64,000 nucleotides of DNA from Marchantia polymorpha subsp. ruderalis (lineage: Eukaryota; Streptophyta; Marchantiopsida; Marchantiales; Marchantiaceae), in assembly GCA_037833965.1 (NCBI GenBank), contig AP031353.1, forward strand, positions 19,284,501 through 19,348,500, read 5' to 3'. Below are positions 43,762 through 55,000 of the stretch, piece after piece. The notes beneath the pieces were generated by a model. That model had not been told where the DNA came from. It did not search any database and was given only the letters and a program-made list of their open reading frames with translations. The first letter of the stretch is position 1. Every line of letters starts with the position of its first letter. The translations under genes and the position numbers were made by a program.

Positions 43762-45120
43762 TGTGGTAACACACTTTTTGTTTTTTTTGCAGAATTTAAA
43801 CAATTTTAGAAAACTAGTACCAAAGCAGTGTTTGTAGCTAGAGAAGGGTACGCTAAATAGAGTGGATTGATGAGATCGTCACGAGGACACAAAAGAATCA
43901 CGTAGTCGGATGTACCAACGCCAATGTCTTCGGCGCCTTCGGCAAAAGCTCCTTTTCTGAGGTGTCTCTACTCACGCGCCTCCAGCGTATAAGGAAGCTA
44001 CGCTTTCGGCGCAGACACCTCAGGAGGAGGTTTTGCTAAAGACGTCAGGAGAAGGGCCCGGACCTCTAAAGGCATCCGACCATGAGTGCGCCTTCGGCGA
44101 AGCGCCGCTAGCGCGGAAAGGGAAAACCTTCATAACAATCGGGATACACGGTAGATCCAGTTGGTTGAAGTTGCATTAGAAAGAGCTCGGGACGCTCGTT
44201 CTAACGAGTCCAAGAGCGTCGGAGATGGATCAGGAATGGAGAAGTTATGAGCGTCGGAAAACTCGTAGCCGGACATGCGCCGTTCGCGCTAGGGTTCACA
44301 GCCGGAAAGGATTCCCGTACGCCCTCGGCGATGCGCCTTCGGCGGAATCACGCGCTCATAGGAGGAAACCAACTCAGAGTCGGAAGCGCCTTTGGCGGCT
44401 GTTCATGGAAGGAAAGCGCCGGTCGGATGTACGCCTCCGACGTGGCGCTGACGGCCGGATGCGCTGGCATGAGTTGCGCTGATGGATATGCGCCGGCAAC
44501 AACGGACGAGGCATAAGGGACAAAATAGGCGGTACGACTGCGCGCCGGCGTAATTCGATCCGACTGGATGTGCGCCTCCAGCAAGGCGCCGACTGATAAT
44601 GAACGCACCAGCGGCGACACGCCTCCGGAGAAGGGCGGGTTAGGAAAAGACAACAGGGCCGACGTATACCCTGCAGCGGACTCGAGTCCGGAAGGTGGCG
44701 GCGGCGGGAGAATTCAACGTTTAAGCATGCGAATGCGCGCAATGCGGAGACGTGAATTCGCGCATGCAAAGGGCGAACCGTTAAGCCGTATAGCCGGCTG
44801 CGTACGTTGCAACCAGTAAGAACGTTGGACGTTCTTGAAATCGGAGAAGAAAAGACTGCGCTCCAGTCTCATTCTCTCATTCTTGACTTTGCGATTTCCA
44901 GTTCCAAGATTACGCGCAAGGGCGGAGCGACCTGCAGTGAGAGTAGAGAGTGCGGAGAAGAGTTGCGCAAGGATCTTGGCGGACCTTGAAAGAATTGTGA
45001 GTAGCGATCTTGAACGAGCGCAGAGAGAGTGAGCAGTCAGTGCTTGAGTGGCCGACGCGCAGTGGCGATTGTGAGAGAGCGAGCGAAAGGGAGAACGTTT
45101 GTGTGTGTGCAGGCAACGCA

Positions 45121-47676
45121 ATGTCGAAGGTTCCCCAGCTGCGAGTGTCTCCACTCAGGGTGCCGCAGATCGGTCTACGCGCATTTCAAGATGTGCTGTT
45201 GAGGCTGAAGCTCGATTTTCTCCTATGGGAGTGGAATTGGACATGTCCGGAAATGGTGCGCGAGTATCTGCAGGAGAGACACAAGCCTTCTCGCGGATTT
45301 CGCCCACACCCAGAGAGATGGGACATTTGCAATTGGGCGCAGGTGTTGGGCAGGTGTGCCGGCGAGGAAGGGGATCTCCTCTTCGAGGCCGATAGCGTGA
45401 AGGTGTCCCAGGAGGAAGAAGTCTCTTACAATGAGCTCTTCAAAGTGGCCAGACATCCCAAGAACGGTTTCCGGACACGGGATTACAAGGATCGATTGCG
45501 GAGAAATGTCGCGACAGCATTGCTGCAGATATTGCAGCCGACCAAGACCGCTTACATGCATGGTTGGCAGGTAGAGTTCGTGGAGCTAGTGCTGTCAGGA
45601 GCTCCGGTGCATTGGGCACGGCTCCTGTGGAAGGTGACGCGCCAACATGCGCAAGAAGAGAGGGGAGGAACCCTCAATCATCTATCGCCTTACTTAATCG
45701 TGTTTTACCGGGCGATGGGATGTTTGACGAATGCTGAGAAAACTCGATTTCCGCAGCTGACCCGGACTTATCCAGGAAGATATTCGAGGGAGGCCGAAGT
45801 AGACACAGACCCGGACGAGGAACCTGCCAATACGCCTCCGGCTCCGGCTCCAGCAAGAGCAGCAGAAGAACGTCGAAGTGAGCGCATTCCGCGAAAGCGG
45901 AAGTGGGATGAGAGACCTGAGGACAGGCAGCCGGAAGTGCCAGCTGCGCCGACTCGTGGTCGGCCCACCCCCGAGCCTCACAGTCGACCAAAACAGAGGG
46001 CACGCAAAATGCCAACTGTTACTGAGGGGACCAGGCGAACTCCGACCCGGCGGAATCTCACACAGGAAGAGATAATCGCTCAGATTCTAGGGAAAACGGC
46101 AGAAACCTCTGCACAGAAGGCACCACGGCCTTCGGGAGGAGATGGACGGACTGACAGCCGGCCGACTGCGAGTCGGATGACTGAAGGTCGACAAGCGGAA
46201 GGAAGGCCAACTGAACGGCGCGTTGAACCGGACAGCAGGCCGGAAGCAGAAGAGAGTTTGGCTGACGAGCCAACAATCCTCAGAGGGTCGTCTTCGGCGG
46301 AAGGCACTTCTGGAAGAACGCCACCAGCAAGCAGGCCAAGTAGAGTCAAGACGCGCAGGGTGTATCCGACTCCCAGTCGGACAACTGCTGGTCGGCCGAC
46401 TGCGAGTCGGACAACAGAGAGTCAGCCGGATTCGCCGACTGCGAGACGGATGGGGCCAACGACCAGTGTGCGGACGCCTTCGGCGGACGCACCTTCAGCA
46501 AGGACACCTTCCGCGCAGATTGCGCCGGAAGGACAGGCAGCAGTAGCGGGCGGATCAAGAGTGACAAAAGTCACTGCGGCGTCGACCCCTTCACAAACCG
46601 AAGATCGAGCCGGAACAGGGGCTCAAGCAGTGGGATCTCCCACTGCCCTGGATATTTTAGCAGGCAGTGGAGCAGCAGTCGCAGCGGAAGCTGCTGCGCG
46701 CCACAGTTCCAGGGAGTCGCCAAGGAATTCGGTGGCGACTGAAATCCTCGAGACTGAGGATGATACGAGCTCGGAAGAGCAAGAAGAGGATTCGGTGCAG
46801 AAAACGCCAACAGGGGTGCTGTGCGAACAGATAGTTCCACTCCTGCGATATCTGGATCGCAAGACATCCAAATACGCAAGTGCCTTAAAACCGCAGTCTT
46901 ATGTGGAGACTATCAGGCGAAGGACGAGGAGCAAGGTGGCAAGGTGGGCCTCTAGGTGCCAAATATATGTGGATAGGAACACCGCCCTCCGACAACACCT
47001 GGCGGTCACACAGAAGCTATACCAAGCCTTGCAGCAGCAGAGGGAGGATGCGGCGACGAAAAGTCAGGCGGATGCCGAACTAATTCGGGCAAAGATCGAG
47101 TCGGAACTGCAGGAGGAGCGGAGACAGAACAAAGTCCTAGCAGCCGAGCTTGCGCGCCAGACGCGCGCCTTAGAAGAAAGTCAAAGGGCCCGCAAGGAGG
47201 ATGAGGAGTTGTTGTGCAACTTGCAATCCGAGTGCTCGGATTTGAGGGCACAACGTGCGGGATTAGAAATGCAGCTGGCCGAGGTGGAGAGCAGCTGCAG
47301 GGCGCGAGGAGAGTTGGCGGCACAGGTGACTCGTTGTCTAAAAGGATACGCCCATTGGGAGGTGGCAGCTCAAGAGAGGATTACACTCCGGGAGTTCGAG
47401 CTTCGGGCGGCGGCACTGACGGAAGGTGACAGTCGGAGTCGGCGGCGAGTGGCGAGAAAATTAGAAACCTTCTTGTCGGGTGCGCGCGACACTATGGCGC
47501 ACTTGCAGTCGGAAGTCACCACAGCGCTCCGACGCCTGGGGTTACGCAGCCGGTCGGAAGACTGGCAAGGTAGAGATAGTAAGCGGAGCTGTCCGGCGCG
47601 CAGGAGGCGCAGCACCGGATCTACTGAGTGCAGTAGAGTAGTTTGGTTTCGCGCAGATGCTGCGAGTGGTAGATAG
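45121..47676 (+). CDS. Intact U3-encoded LTR protein, family I (851 aa)
   Basis: ATG at 45121 begins MSKVPQLRVSPLRVPQIGLR. The frame is open another 37 codons upstream, but without ATG, and family II aligns from this Met. N-terminal domain at residues 1-230 (KLDFLLW, FRTRDYKDRLRRN, APVHWARLLWKVTRQHA, GGTLNHLSPYLIVFYR). Basic RIPRKRKWDE near 255. Disordered middle at about 260-560 with RPTASRTTE-type repeats made from CCGACTGCGAGTCGG palindromes. Short acidic ETEDDTSSEEQEED patch. Coiled coil and CLKGYAHWEV motif; basic tail. Gene order relative to gag-pol is that of an extra gene after pol, yet inside U3, so it is duplicated at both ends of the element. Function unknown. The mouse mammary tumour virus superantigen gene is the known precedent for a U3 gene, but no similarity is claimed. 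Confidence 0.9.
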   Translation: MSKVPQLRVSPLRVPQIGLRAFQDVLLRLKLDFLLWEWNWTCPEMVREYLQERHKPSRGFRPHPERWDICNWAQVLGRCAGEEGDLLFEADSVKVSQEEEVSYNELFKVARHPKNGFRTRDYKDRLRRNVATALLQILQPTKTAYMHGWQVEFVELVLSGAPVHWARLLWKVTRQHAQEERGGTLNHLSPYLIVFYRAMGCLTNAEKTRFPQLTRTYPGRYSREAEVDTDPDEEPANTPPAPAPARAAEERRSERIPRKRKWDERPEDRQPEVPAAPTRGRPTPEPHSRPKQRARKMPTVTEGTRRTPTRRNLTQEEIIAQILGKTAETSAQKAPRPSGGDGRTDSRPTASRMTEGRQAEGRPTERRVEPDSRPEAEESLADEPTILRGSSSAEGTSGRTPPASRPSRVKTRRVYPTPSRTTAGRPTASRTTESQPDSPTARRMGPTTSVRTPSADAPSARTPSAQIAPEGQAAVAGGSRVTKVTAASTPSQTEDRAGTGAQAVGSPTALDILAGSGAAVAAEAAARHSSRESPRNSVATEILETEDDTSSEEQEEDSVQKTPTGVLCEQIVPLLRYLDRKTSKYASALKPQSYVETIRRRTRSKVARWASRCQIYVDRNTALRQHLAVTQKLYQALQQQREDAATKSQADAELIRAKIESELQEERRQNKVLAAELARQTRALEESQRARKEDEELLCNLQSECSDLRAQRAGLEMQLAEVESSCRARGELAAQVTRCLKGYAHWEVAAQERITLREFELRAAALTEGDSRSRRRVARKLETFLSGARDTMAHLQSEVTTALRRLGLRSRSEDWQGRDSKRSCPARRRRSTGSTECSRVVWFRADAASGR

Positions 47677-47709
47677 GATAGCGTAGTGCTAGTTAGGATC
47701 TTTTGAGAG

Positions 47710-47716
47710 TATAAAG
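47710..47716 (+). promoter_or_regulatory. TATA box of the 3' LTR
   Basis: TATAAAG in the context GAGAGTATAAAG, 34 bases after the stop of the U3 gene. Identical to the 5' LTR copy. Confidence 0.75.
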
Positions 47717-48646
47717 TAGATCAAGGCGTTTTGCCTTGGGACTCTTCCAGTTTCGGAAGTGCAGATCAGGAACTCACTTTCTTGACGTGTTTGTGCATTT
47801 TGGTCCTGGCACCACGTAGAGAAGCTGCAGCATAGCGAAGTTACCGTATGATGTAGTTGAAGGCCTTCGGCTGAATGTTCAGAGCTAGTACCCGGTTAGA
47901 GACTTGAGTAGTGCGGATCTGCACCTGCGGGTGATTTCTGATGCTCAGAGCCGGCTACGAGTTAGAGACTTGAACAGTTCCCCCTTACTCCTTCGAGTGA
48001 CATATCCTGATTGTACTCCTACGGGAAGTTTCCCCTGAATGCCAATGTGAAGTTTCATTACTTCGTGTAAACCTTGGTTTGTAATTCAGGTTGTGTGTGT
48101 GTTACTGGATCGTGTTTTCAGTAAGTTCTCAGTCGGGTCTGCACTCCCTGCGTTTGGTGTGATAGTCGAGGGTGACGTCCACGGCGTATGTAGAGGCTTC
48201 GTTCCGAAGTGGGAAGTCCAGTCCGGGTACCCCCGCTAGTTCCTGGCGGAAGGGCAGTAAAAGCCGGAGTGGGAGGCACTACCTGCAGAACCTCTGAGTG
48301 AACTTGTGAGACACTTTCCTCCTGAAATCCGAAGCGGAGGTCCTGACCGACCTCCGAGTTGTGCTTTTTGCCAGTTTCAGGTGTGTGTGTGTGTGTGTGT
48401 GTGTGTTGAGTGACCAAGCTGTACCGTGCATCCTCCGAACATCCTCCGAGTTGAGTTCCTCCTCCGAGTAGAGCCTCCGAGTCGAGCACTGCAGTATTTC
48501 TGGGAGTGACAGTCGCCTAGAATTCAAACTCTACAAAAATCTGTTAAACGTGACACTTTTACTCTGTGTGTTGCCTCTGTCCCTGTGGGTTCGATCTTTT
48601 TACCACCATACTGCAGTTTTAGCCTTTGGTGGGTTATTACAACTTC

Positions 48647-51600
48647 CGACTCTCAGTGCGCCATAGTGTCGCGCGCACCCGACAAGAAGGCTTCTAATTT
48701 CCTCGCTACTCGCCGCCGACTCCGACTGTCACCCTCCGTCAATGCCGCCGCCCGAAGCTCAAACTCCCTGAGTGTGATCTTCTCTTGAGCTGCCACCTCC
48801 CAATGGGCGTATCCTTTTAGACAGTGAGTCACCCGCGTCGCCAACTCTTCTCGCGTCCGGCTGCTGCCTTCCACCTCTGCTAGCTGCATTTCCGCATCTG
48901 CGCGCTGCGCCCTCAATTCCGCGCACTCGGATTGCAAGTTGCGCAACAACTCCTCATCCTCCTTGCGTGTGCTTTGACTTTCTTCTAATGCGCGCGTCTG
49001 GCGCGCAAGCTCCTCTGTTAAGATGCGGTTTTGTCTCCGCTCTTCCTGCAATTCCGACTCGATCTTTGCCCGCATTAGCTCAGCATCCGCCTGGGCTTTT
49101 GTCGCCACATCCTCCCTCTGTTGTTGCAGGGTTTGGTGTAGCCTCTGCGTGATCGCCAGGTGCTGTCGGAGGCAGTATACCTATCCTGCAATGTTTGGCA
49201 CCTAGAGGCCCAAGTGGCCACCTTGCTCCTCGTCTTGCGCTTGACAATCTCCACATAAGACTGCGGTTTTCTGGGACCCGAGTACTTTGATGTCTTGCGA
49301 TCCAAATATCGCAGGAGTGGAACTATCTGCTCGCACAATACCCCTGTTGGCGTCTTCTGCACAGAGTCCGCTTCCTGCTCTTCTGAACTCGTCTCATCCT
49401 CTGTTTCGAGGATTTCGGTCGCCACAGAATCTCTTGGCGACTCCCTGGAACTGTGGCGCGCGGCAGCTTCCGCCGCGACTGCCGCTCCACTCCCTGCATA
49501 AATATCCAAGGCAGTGGGGGATCCCACTGCCTGAGCCCCTGTTCCGGCTCGATCTTCGGTTCTCGAAGGGGTCGGCGCCGCAGTCACTTTTGCCACCCTT
49601 GCACCGCCCGCTTCTACTGCCTGCTCTTCCCGCGCGATCTGCGCGGAAGGTGTCTTCGCCGGAGGTGTGTCCGCCGAAGGCGCCCGCACAATGGTCGCCG
49701 GCCCTGTCCGTCTCGCAGTCGGCGAATCTGACCGACTCTCAGTTGACCGACTCGCAGTCGGCCGACTAGCAGTTGTCCGACTGCCGGTGGATCTACCCTG
49801 CGCGTCTTCACTCCACTTGGCCTGCTTGCTGGCGGCGTTTTCCCAGAAGCGCCTTCTGCCGAAGGCGACCCTCTCAGGGTTGTTGGCTCGTCAGCCAAAC
49901 TCCCTTCTGCTTCCGGCCTGCTATCCGGTTCAACGCGCTGCTCGGTTGGCCGTACTTCAGTTGGCCGACCTTCAGTCGCCCGACTCGCAGTCGGCCGACT
50001 GTCAGTTCGCCTGTCTTCTTCTGGAGGCATCGGTGCCTTCTGCGCAGAGGTGTCCGCCGACCTCCCCAGAATCTGCGCGATTATCTCTTCTTGCTTGGGC
50101 AGGATACTCCGCCGGACCGGAGTACGCCTGGTCTCCTCAGTACTAGTTGGCAACACCACTTTGCGTGCCCTCTGTTTCGGCCGGCTGTGAGGCTCGTTGG
50201 TTGGCCGACTCCGAGTCGGCGCCGCGGGAGCTTCCGGCTGCCTGTCTTCCAGTCTCTCATCCCATTTCCGCTTCCGCGGTGCGCGCTCGCTTCGACGCTC
50301 TTCTGCTGCTCTTGCTGGGGCCGGAGCCGGAGCTGGAGCTAGAGCTGGACTGGCAGGTGCTTCGTCCGGATCTGTGTCCACTTCGGCCTCCCGCAAGTAT
50401 CTACCTGGATAACTCCGGGTCAGCAGCGGAAACCGTGTCCGCTCTGAAGTTGTCAAACATCCCATCGCTCGATAAAACACAATCAGGTAAGGCGAAAGAT
50501 GATTGAGGGTCCCTCCTCTCTCTTCTTGCGCATGTTGGCGCGTCACCTTCCACAGGAGTCGCGCCCAATGAACCGGAGCTCCTGACAACACTAGCTCCAC
50601 AAATCCCACTTGCCAACCATGCATGTAGGCGGTCTTGGTCGGCTGCAATATCTGAAGTAATGCAGTCGCGACATTTCTCCGCAATCGATCTTTGTAATCT
50701 CGCGTCCGGAAACCGTTCTTGAGATGCTTGGCAACTTTGAAAAGATCATTGTAGGAGATTTCTTCCTCCTTGGACACCTTCACGCTCTCGGCCTCGAAGA
50801 GGAGAAACCCTTCCTCGCCTGCACACCTTCCTAACACCTGCGCCCAGTCACTAATGTCCCACCTCTCGGGATGTGGGCGGAATCCGCGCGAGGGCTTGTG
50901 TTTCTCCTGCAGATACTCGCGCACCATCTCCGGACATGTCCAGTTCCATCCCCACAGGAGGAAGTCAAGCTTCAGCCTTGTTAACACATCTTGGAATGCG
51001 CGTAGACCGATCTGCAGCACTCTGAGTGGAGACACTCGCAGCTGGGGGACCTTCGACATCTTCCTTGCGTTTCCTGCACACACACACAGACGTTCTCCCT
51101 TCCGCTCGATCTCTCACAATCGCCGCTGCGCGTCGGCCGCTCAGACACTGACTGAAATCGCTCTTTCTTCTCTTGCGCGCTCAAGTTCGCTGCTCGCAAA
51201 CTCTCTGCAAGGTCTGTCAAAATCCTCGCGCAACTCGTCTCCGCACTCTCTCTTCTCACTGCAGGTCTCTCCGCCCTTGCGCGTAATCTCTGAAGCTGGA
51301 AAACTCACAATCAAGAATGAGAGAATGAGACTGGAGCGCAGCCTTTTCTTCTCCGAATTCAAGATCACCCAACGTTCTCACTGGTTACAATCAAACTTGA
51401 TTGCGCAGCCGGCTATACGGCCTAACGGTTCTCCCTCGCATGCTCGAATTCACGACTCCGCACTGCGCGCATTCGCATGCGTGAACGTTGAATTCTCCCG
51501 CCGCCATCGTCTTCCAGACTCGAGTTCGCCGCAGTGGAGCGTATGCTTCGACTAGGTTGTCTTTTCCTAACCTGACCATCGCCGGAGGCATATCGCCGCT

Positions 51601-52437
51601 GGCGTAATCCTTCTCCGTCGGCGCCTCGCTGGAGGCGCACATCAAGTCGGCGCGAATTACGCCGGCGCGTATTCGTACCACTTTTTTTGTCCGTTCTGCC
51701 CCGCCTATCGCCAATGGCGCATATCCCGCCGGCGCAAATCATGCCAGCGCACCCGCCTATCCGCGCCACGTCGGAGGCGTACATCCGGCCGGCGCTTCTC
51801 TTCCGTTGCGCAGCCGCCAAAGGCGCTTCCGCCTCTGAGTTGATCTCCTCTCATGAGCGCGTGGTTCCGCCGAAGGCGCATCGCCGAAGGCGTACGGGAG
51901 TCCTTTCCGACGGTGAACCCTAGCGCGAACAGCGCATGTCCAGATGCAAGTTTTCCGACGCTCATAACTTCTTCGTCCCTGATCCATCTCCGGCGCTCTT
52001 GGGCTCGTTAGAACGAGCGTCCCGAGCTCTTTCCAATGCAACCTCAACCAACTGGAACTACGGTGAGTCCTGATCGTTATGAAGGTTTCCCTCCCGCGCT
52101 AGCGGCGCATCGCCGAAGGCGCACTCATGGTCGGAAGCCTTCAGGGGTCCTTGCCGGCTTCTGACGTCTTCAGCGACATCTCCTCCGGAGGTGTCTGTGC
52201 CGGAAGCGTACTTTCCCTAAACGCTGGAAGTGCGTGGGTAGAGACACCTCAGTAAAGGAGATCTTGCCGAAGGCATTTGGCGCTGGTACGTCCAACTTCG
52301 CGTTTCTTTGTGACCTCGTGACGATCTCCTCAATCCACTCTATTTAACGTACCATTTCCTAACTACAGACACTGCTTCGGTACTTCTTTTCTAAATTGTT
52401 TAAATTCTGCAAAAAAAACAAAAAGTGTGTTACCACA
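48647..52437 (-). mobile_element. Solo LTR B, family I, second segment (U3 and gene)
   Basis: The larger part of LTR B in minus orientation. It resumes after the complete element and ends GTGTGTTACCACA at 52437, followed by the duplication AGCAC (52438-52442). It carries the broken U3 gene (51059 to 48647) and non-coding U3 (51060-52437) that matches 43762-45120 in reverse with clear divergence. Its decay and its role as host of the complete element make it one of the oldest insertions here. The intact host site is visible in copy 2 at 57184. Confidence 0.93.
48653..51059 (-). pseudogene. Broken U3-encoded protein gene of LTR B
   Basis: Family I gene starting at ATG 51059 (MSKVPQLRVSPLRVL). 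The frame is normal through the N-terminal domain and part of the middle. A one-base loss near 49787 shifts it (product then reads VGQLLVGRL instead of the SRTTAGRPTASR type). A second one-base loss near 49171 shifts it again before the coiled coil. A TGA at 48652-48650 replaces the Leu codon after DTMAH. The complete element then interrupts the gene, and its last 50 codons lie at 8912-8765. It cannot encode a normal product. An extra alternating Ala/Pro run (near 50320-50350) distinguishes it from the complete element's copy. Confidence 0.88.
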
Positions 52438-52442
52438 AGCAC

Positions 52443-54845
52443 TCGATTGCTTGCTTGACGAACTATTCTGGACATGTGGATTTTACTTTTCCGGAAAAGA
52501 CACAATCTTAATCTGGGAATCATCCAACACAAGAGTATTATATCAGCAGGATGCTAGCTTGATTGGAAGATGGCAAGATTTAACTTGCCGGCTGAAGTTA
52601 CTGTGTTTGTGCCTGCACGCGCCTGTCACTTGGAGATGAACATGTGAATGATCCAAGTAATCTACAAAAATATCGGAAACAGAGGCAATGTACTACAAGA
52701 AATCAGATTCCAAGCTTGGAGGGAGTGCAGTGCACTTTGCCGATGGCAATGGCGTACAGTGATAGAAAAACCAAAAAGGGGAGCCATTTTCAACATCTTC
52801 AACAGGTGATCTAAGGAGTTATGTGCTTTGTTGTTTGTTACTTATCATCTTCATTGCTGAAGGTATGATCTCAATCTAATGCACGTGGGAAAGTCGTAGA
52901 AACAAATCAATATTCGTGAGATGAAACCTCTTACCAACGATTCCTAGAATCTCTCGTTTTGTCTCTTCCTGCAGTATCTGAATTGCTACGTTACACCACA
53001 ACAGCAGTGGTGTAGGACCCCAAGATTTATCAGATAAAAATGCGGGACCCAGTGCCATACAATTCTCACCAGAGGCCAGTTCTGTCAACTAAAATGGCAA
53101 GCCAAATAAGGAAATAACCATGAATGTTTCAAATGCATCCCCTTTATAAGATTCACCTGGCAAAGGGTTTGTGGCGTTCTAGAACTCAAGACAAGCGACC
53201 GTGGCTTCTCATAAATTTCGTTTTGTGCATCGAACAGTGATCGTTGGAGAGAAGCAACCGGTGTCAAAAAAGTCAAAGATCCAAGATGAGATGGCTGGTG
53301 CAAAACACAAAATCTTAATCCCCACGATGATAAACTAGCGTCAATATACAGGTCGATTTCTCTGTCGTATGTGTCATGTCTGAGCATTTATGCTATGTCA
53401 GCATTGTGAATTTGGACCAAGGTATCTCGCCTCTGGACGGTGGTAGTTCTACCAAGGAAAGACTTTGTGAACATCTCCTTCTTAATCGTACATTTGCGTC
53501 TAGGTAGTCATAAGAGATATATGCACACCAATCACACACTGAAATTCTTTCTTATTGGAGAGAAGACAGAGAGTAAGTGATACTTGATTTGCCAATTAGG
53601 TCTAGGGACTAGCTATTTGTTTTGTCTTGTCCCAGACTTCATTCCGGTTACCCTTGATCAATTTTCAAAAAATGCAGCACTGAATCTTGAAGTGATTGAA
53701 ATCTCCAGGACGATTGTTTTGGAATTTAGTATTTATTGGAACAGTGAATAATCAGTTTTGTTAATGCATCGCACAAATTATTCATACTCAATAATTTCAA
53801 AATATTTTTTTTTATGATTCTTTTCTACAGGAATTTTAATATCACATTTTAGATTATGTCCACTATTTTTAAATGGAGATTATCCATGTGCACGTTTTTC
53901 AACAATTCACCACTTAGAAGGTATAATCAATATCTCCGAAAATTAAACACAATTTTGACTTCTGTTCTAGCTTTGTATTCATTTTTAGTAGATCACATTT
54001 GAATGTAGGGACTGAACTCAGTAACCACGACTATGTTCTCTCGTATCACATTTAAACCAGACAGTAAACAAATTTTTCAAGTGATTAGAATTAATCACTG
54101 AATTTTGATATGTAAAATCAATTGTCTCTATATGAATAGAGAGATGAACAGAGTGCGGAGATCAACAACACATCGTATTATTCCCTTAGAGCAAGAGACC
54201 TCATCATGAAGAGTAGAATAACTCATCCTCGCGTAGAAGGCAAGAGAAGGCGAACGTCAACTTTTATCTCAACTTTCCTTGAAAAATTTGGATTAGTATC
54301 ACGATGCACATACTCAACATGTACCACTGTATGCTTTTCACATGATATTAAGATGGCATTTTGCCCATATCTCTTCACATCTCCACATGTAGTCTATTCA
54401 ATGTGATCTGAAGCATGCTGTATTTTTAGTGGTCAAGGGTGTGATACATGCCAACCATACATTAGCACCAAATAGTAGCACTGCGGAGTAAAATCTCCCA
54501 ATAGTGACAAACATGGGTTCTAGGGTTTTACTACAGTATTGGAAGGTGTCACTCTTAGGAGAAAAGTGACTAACCTTGATTATAACCTCCCAATAGTAAT
54601 GCACATTGGTGTACAGGTTGGAATTCACTATTGGATGTCAATTAGAAATAGAAAGTACATAGACTTCTTAATGTACATTACATTCGTTCTAGGACATTCT
54701 ATAATTATGTTATTTGGTTTAAAAATCGTATTCATTTGCAATTCTGTATTGTTCACGACGATTAAAGTATGAGTTATAGTTGAGTTTGAATTCGAATTAA
54801 TACACAAAAATATGAGTGAAACTATTCATGATAGTATGTGTCTAA
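52443..54845. repeat. Tandem host duplication, copy 1, right part
   Basis: Continues copy 1 after LTR B: the text TCGATTGCTTGCTTGACG here and at 57189 follows AGCAC in both copies. Homology with 57189-59600 runs to about 54845, where copy 2 begins. Copy 1 has about 190 bp (roughly 52945-53145) that copy 2 lacks. Copy 2 has the MITE-like insertion and two inverted repeats that copy 1 lacks. The end region (54417-54680) contains CTCCCAATAGTGACA motifs shared with 61088-61290. Confidence 0.88.
53085..53387 (-). CDS. Possible small exon or gene conserved in both copies
   Basis: A 100-codon frame containing HDTYDREIDLYIDASLSS, LRFCVLHQPSHL and RSLFDAQNEIYEKPRSLVLS. The same peptide blocks occur in copy 2 in frames 57963-57769 and 57881-57591, with mostly conservative changes but split by a 13-base difference. 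After TPQTL the DNA reads CAG-GTGAAT, which could be a splice donor. It may be an exon of an unrecognised gene or chance conservation of duplicated DNA. Confidence 0.25.
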   Translation of the reverse strand: MLRHDTYDREIDLYIDASLSSWGLRFCVLHQPSHLGSLTFLTPVASLQRSLFDAQNEIYEKPRSLVLSSRTPQTLCQVNLIKGMHLKHSWLFPYLACHFS

Positions 54846-55000
54846 CTAGATCTCTAAATCGTGAAGATCGTCCATCTTGAGTACTCTTAAGTGTTTCTGA
54901 TTGCATATGTCCATAACAACATGTGAAGACCATACCGAAGCTCTGAAGTGCACACGCTGGTACAATCAAGCGATTCCTTCTACATGCATCACTCTCTATG

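Larger units (their letters stand above)
8918..48641 (+). mobile_element. Complete Ty3/gypsy retrotransposon with giant gene-bearing LTRs
   Basis: Order: 5' LTR (8918-19197), tRNA-Asp-type primer-binding site (19220), gag-protease (19281), UAG readthrough, RT-RNase H-integrase (to 43724), polypurine tract (43747-43761), 3' LTR (43762-48641). The target duplication ACTTC flanks it (8913-8917, 48642-48646). Four later insertions (LTRs C, D with E inside, F and G) enlarge it to 39.7 kb. Without them it is about 15.5 kb, of which the two LTRs are 63 percent. Both LTRs are exactly 4880 bp and differ at only about 25-30 positions by eye, so the insertion is young. The order RT-RNaseH-integrase, the GPY/F-like integrase end and the absence of a chromodomain place it in the non-chromovirus Ty3/gypsy group (Athila/Tat-like). 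There is no envelope-like gene between integrase and the 3' LTR. Confidence 0.95.
43762..48641 (+). repeat. 3' LTR of the complete element (4880 bp)
   Basis: Uninterrupted family I LTR, the best reference for the structure. Non-coding U3 (43762-45120) includes the inverted-repeat cassette 44131-44250. Then the intact U3 gene 45121-47676, TATA box 47710-47716, hairpin, and R-U5 with a GT repeat (about 48380-48405). The tip is GGGTTATTACA. It differs from the 5' LTR by about 25-30 scattered substitutions and no length change. Confidence 0.96.

Noticed and set aside
45010-45120. 37-codon N-terminal extension of the family I U3 gene
   Set aside because: It begins without ATG, is not homologous to family II, and the ATG at 45121 aligns with the conserved start region.
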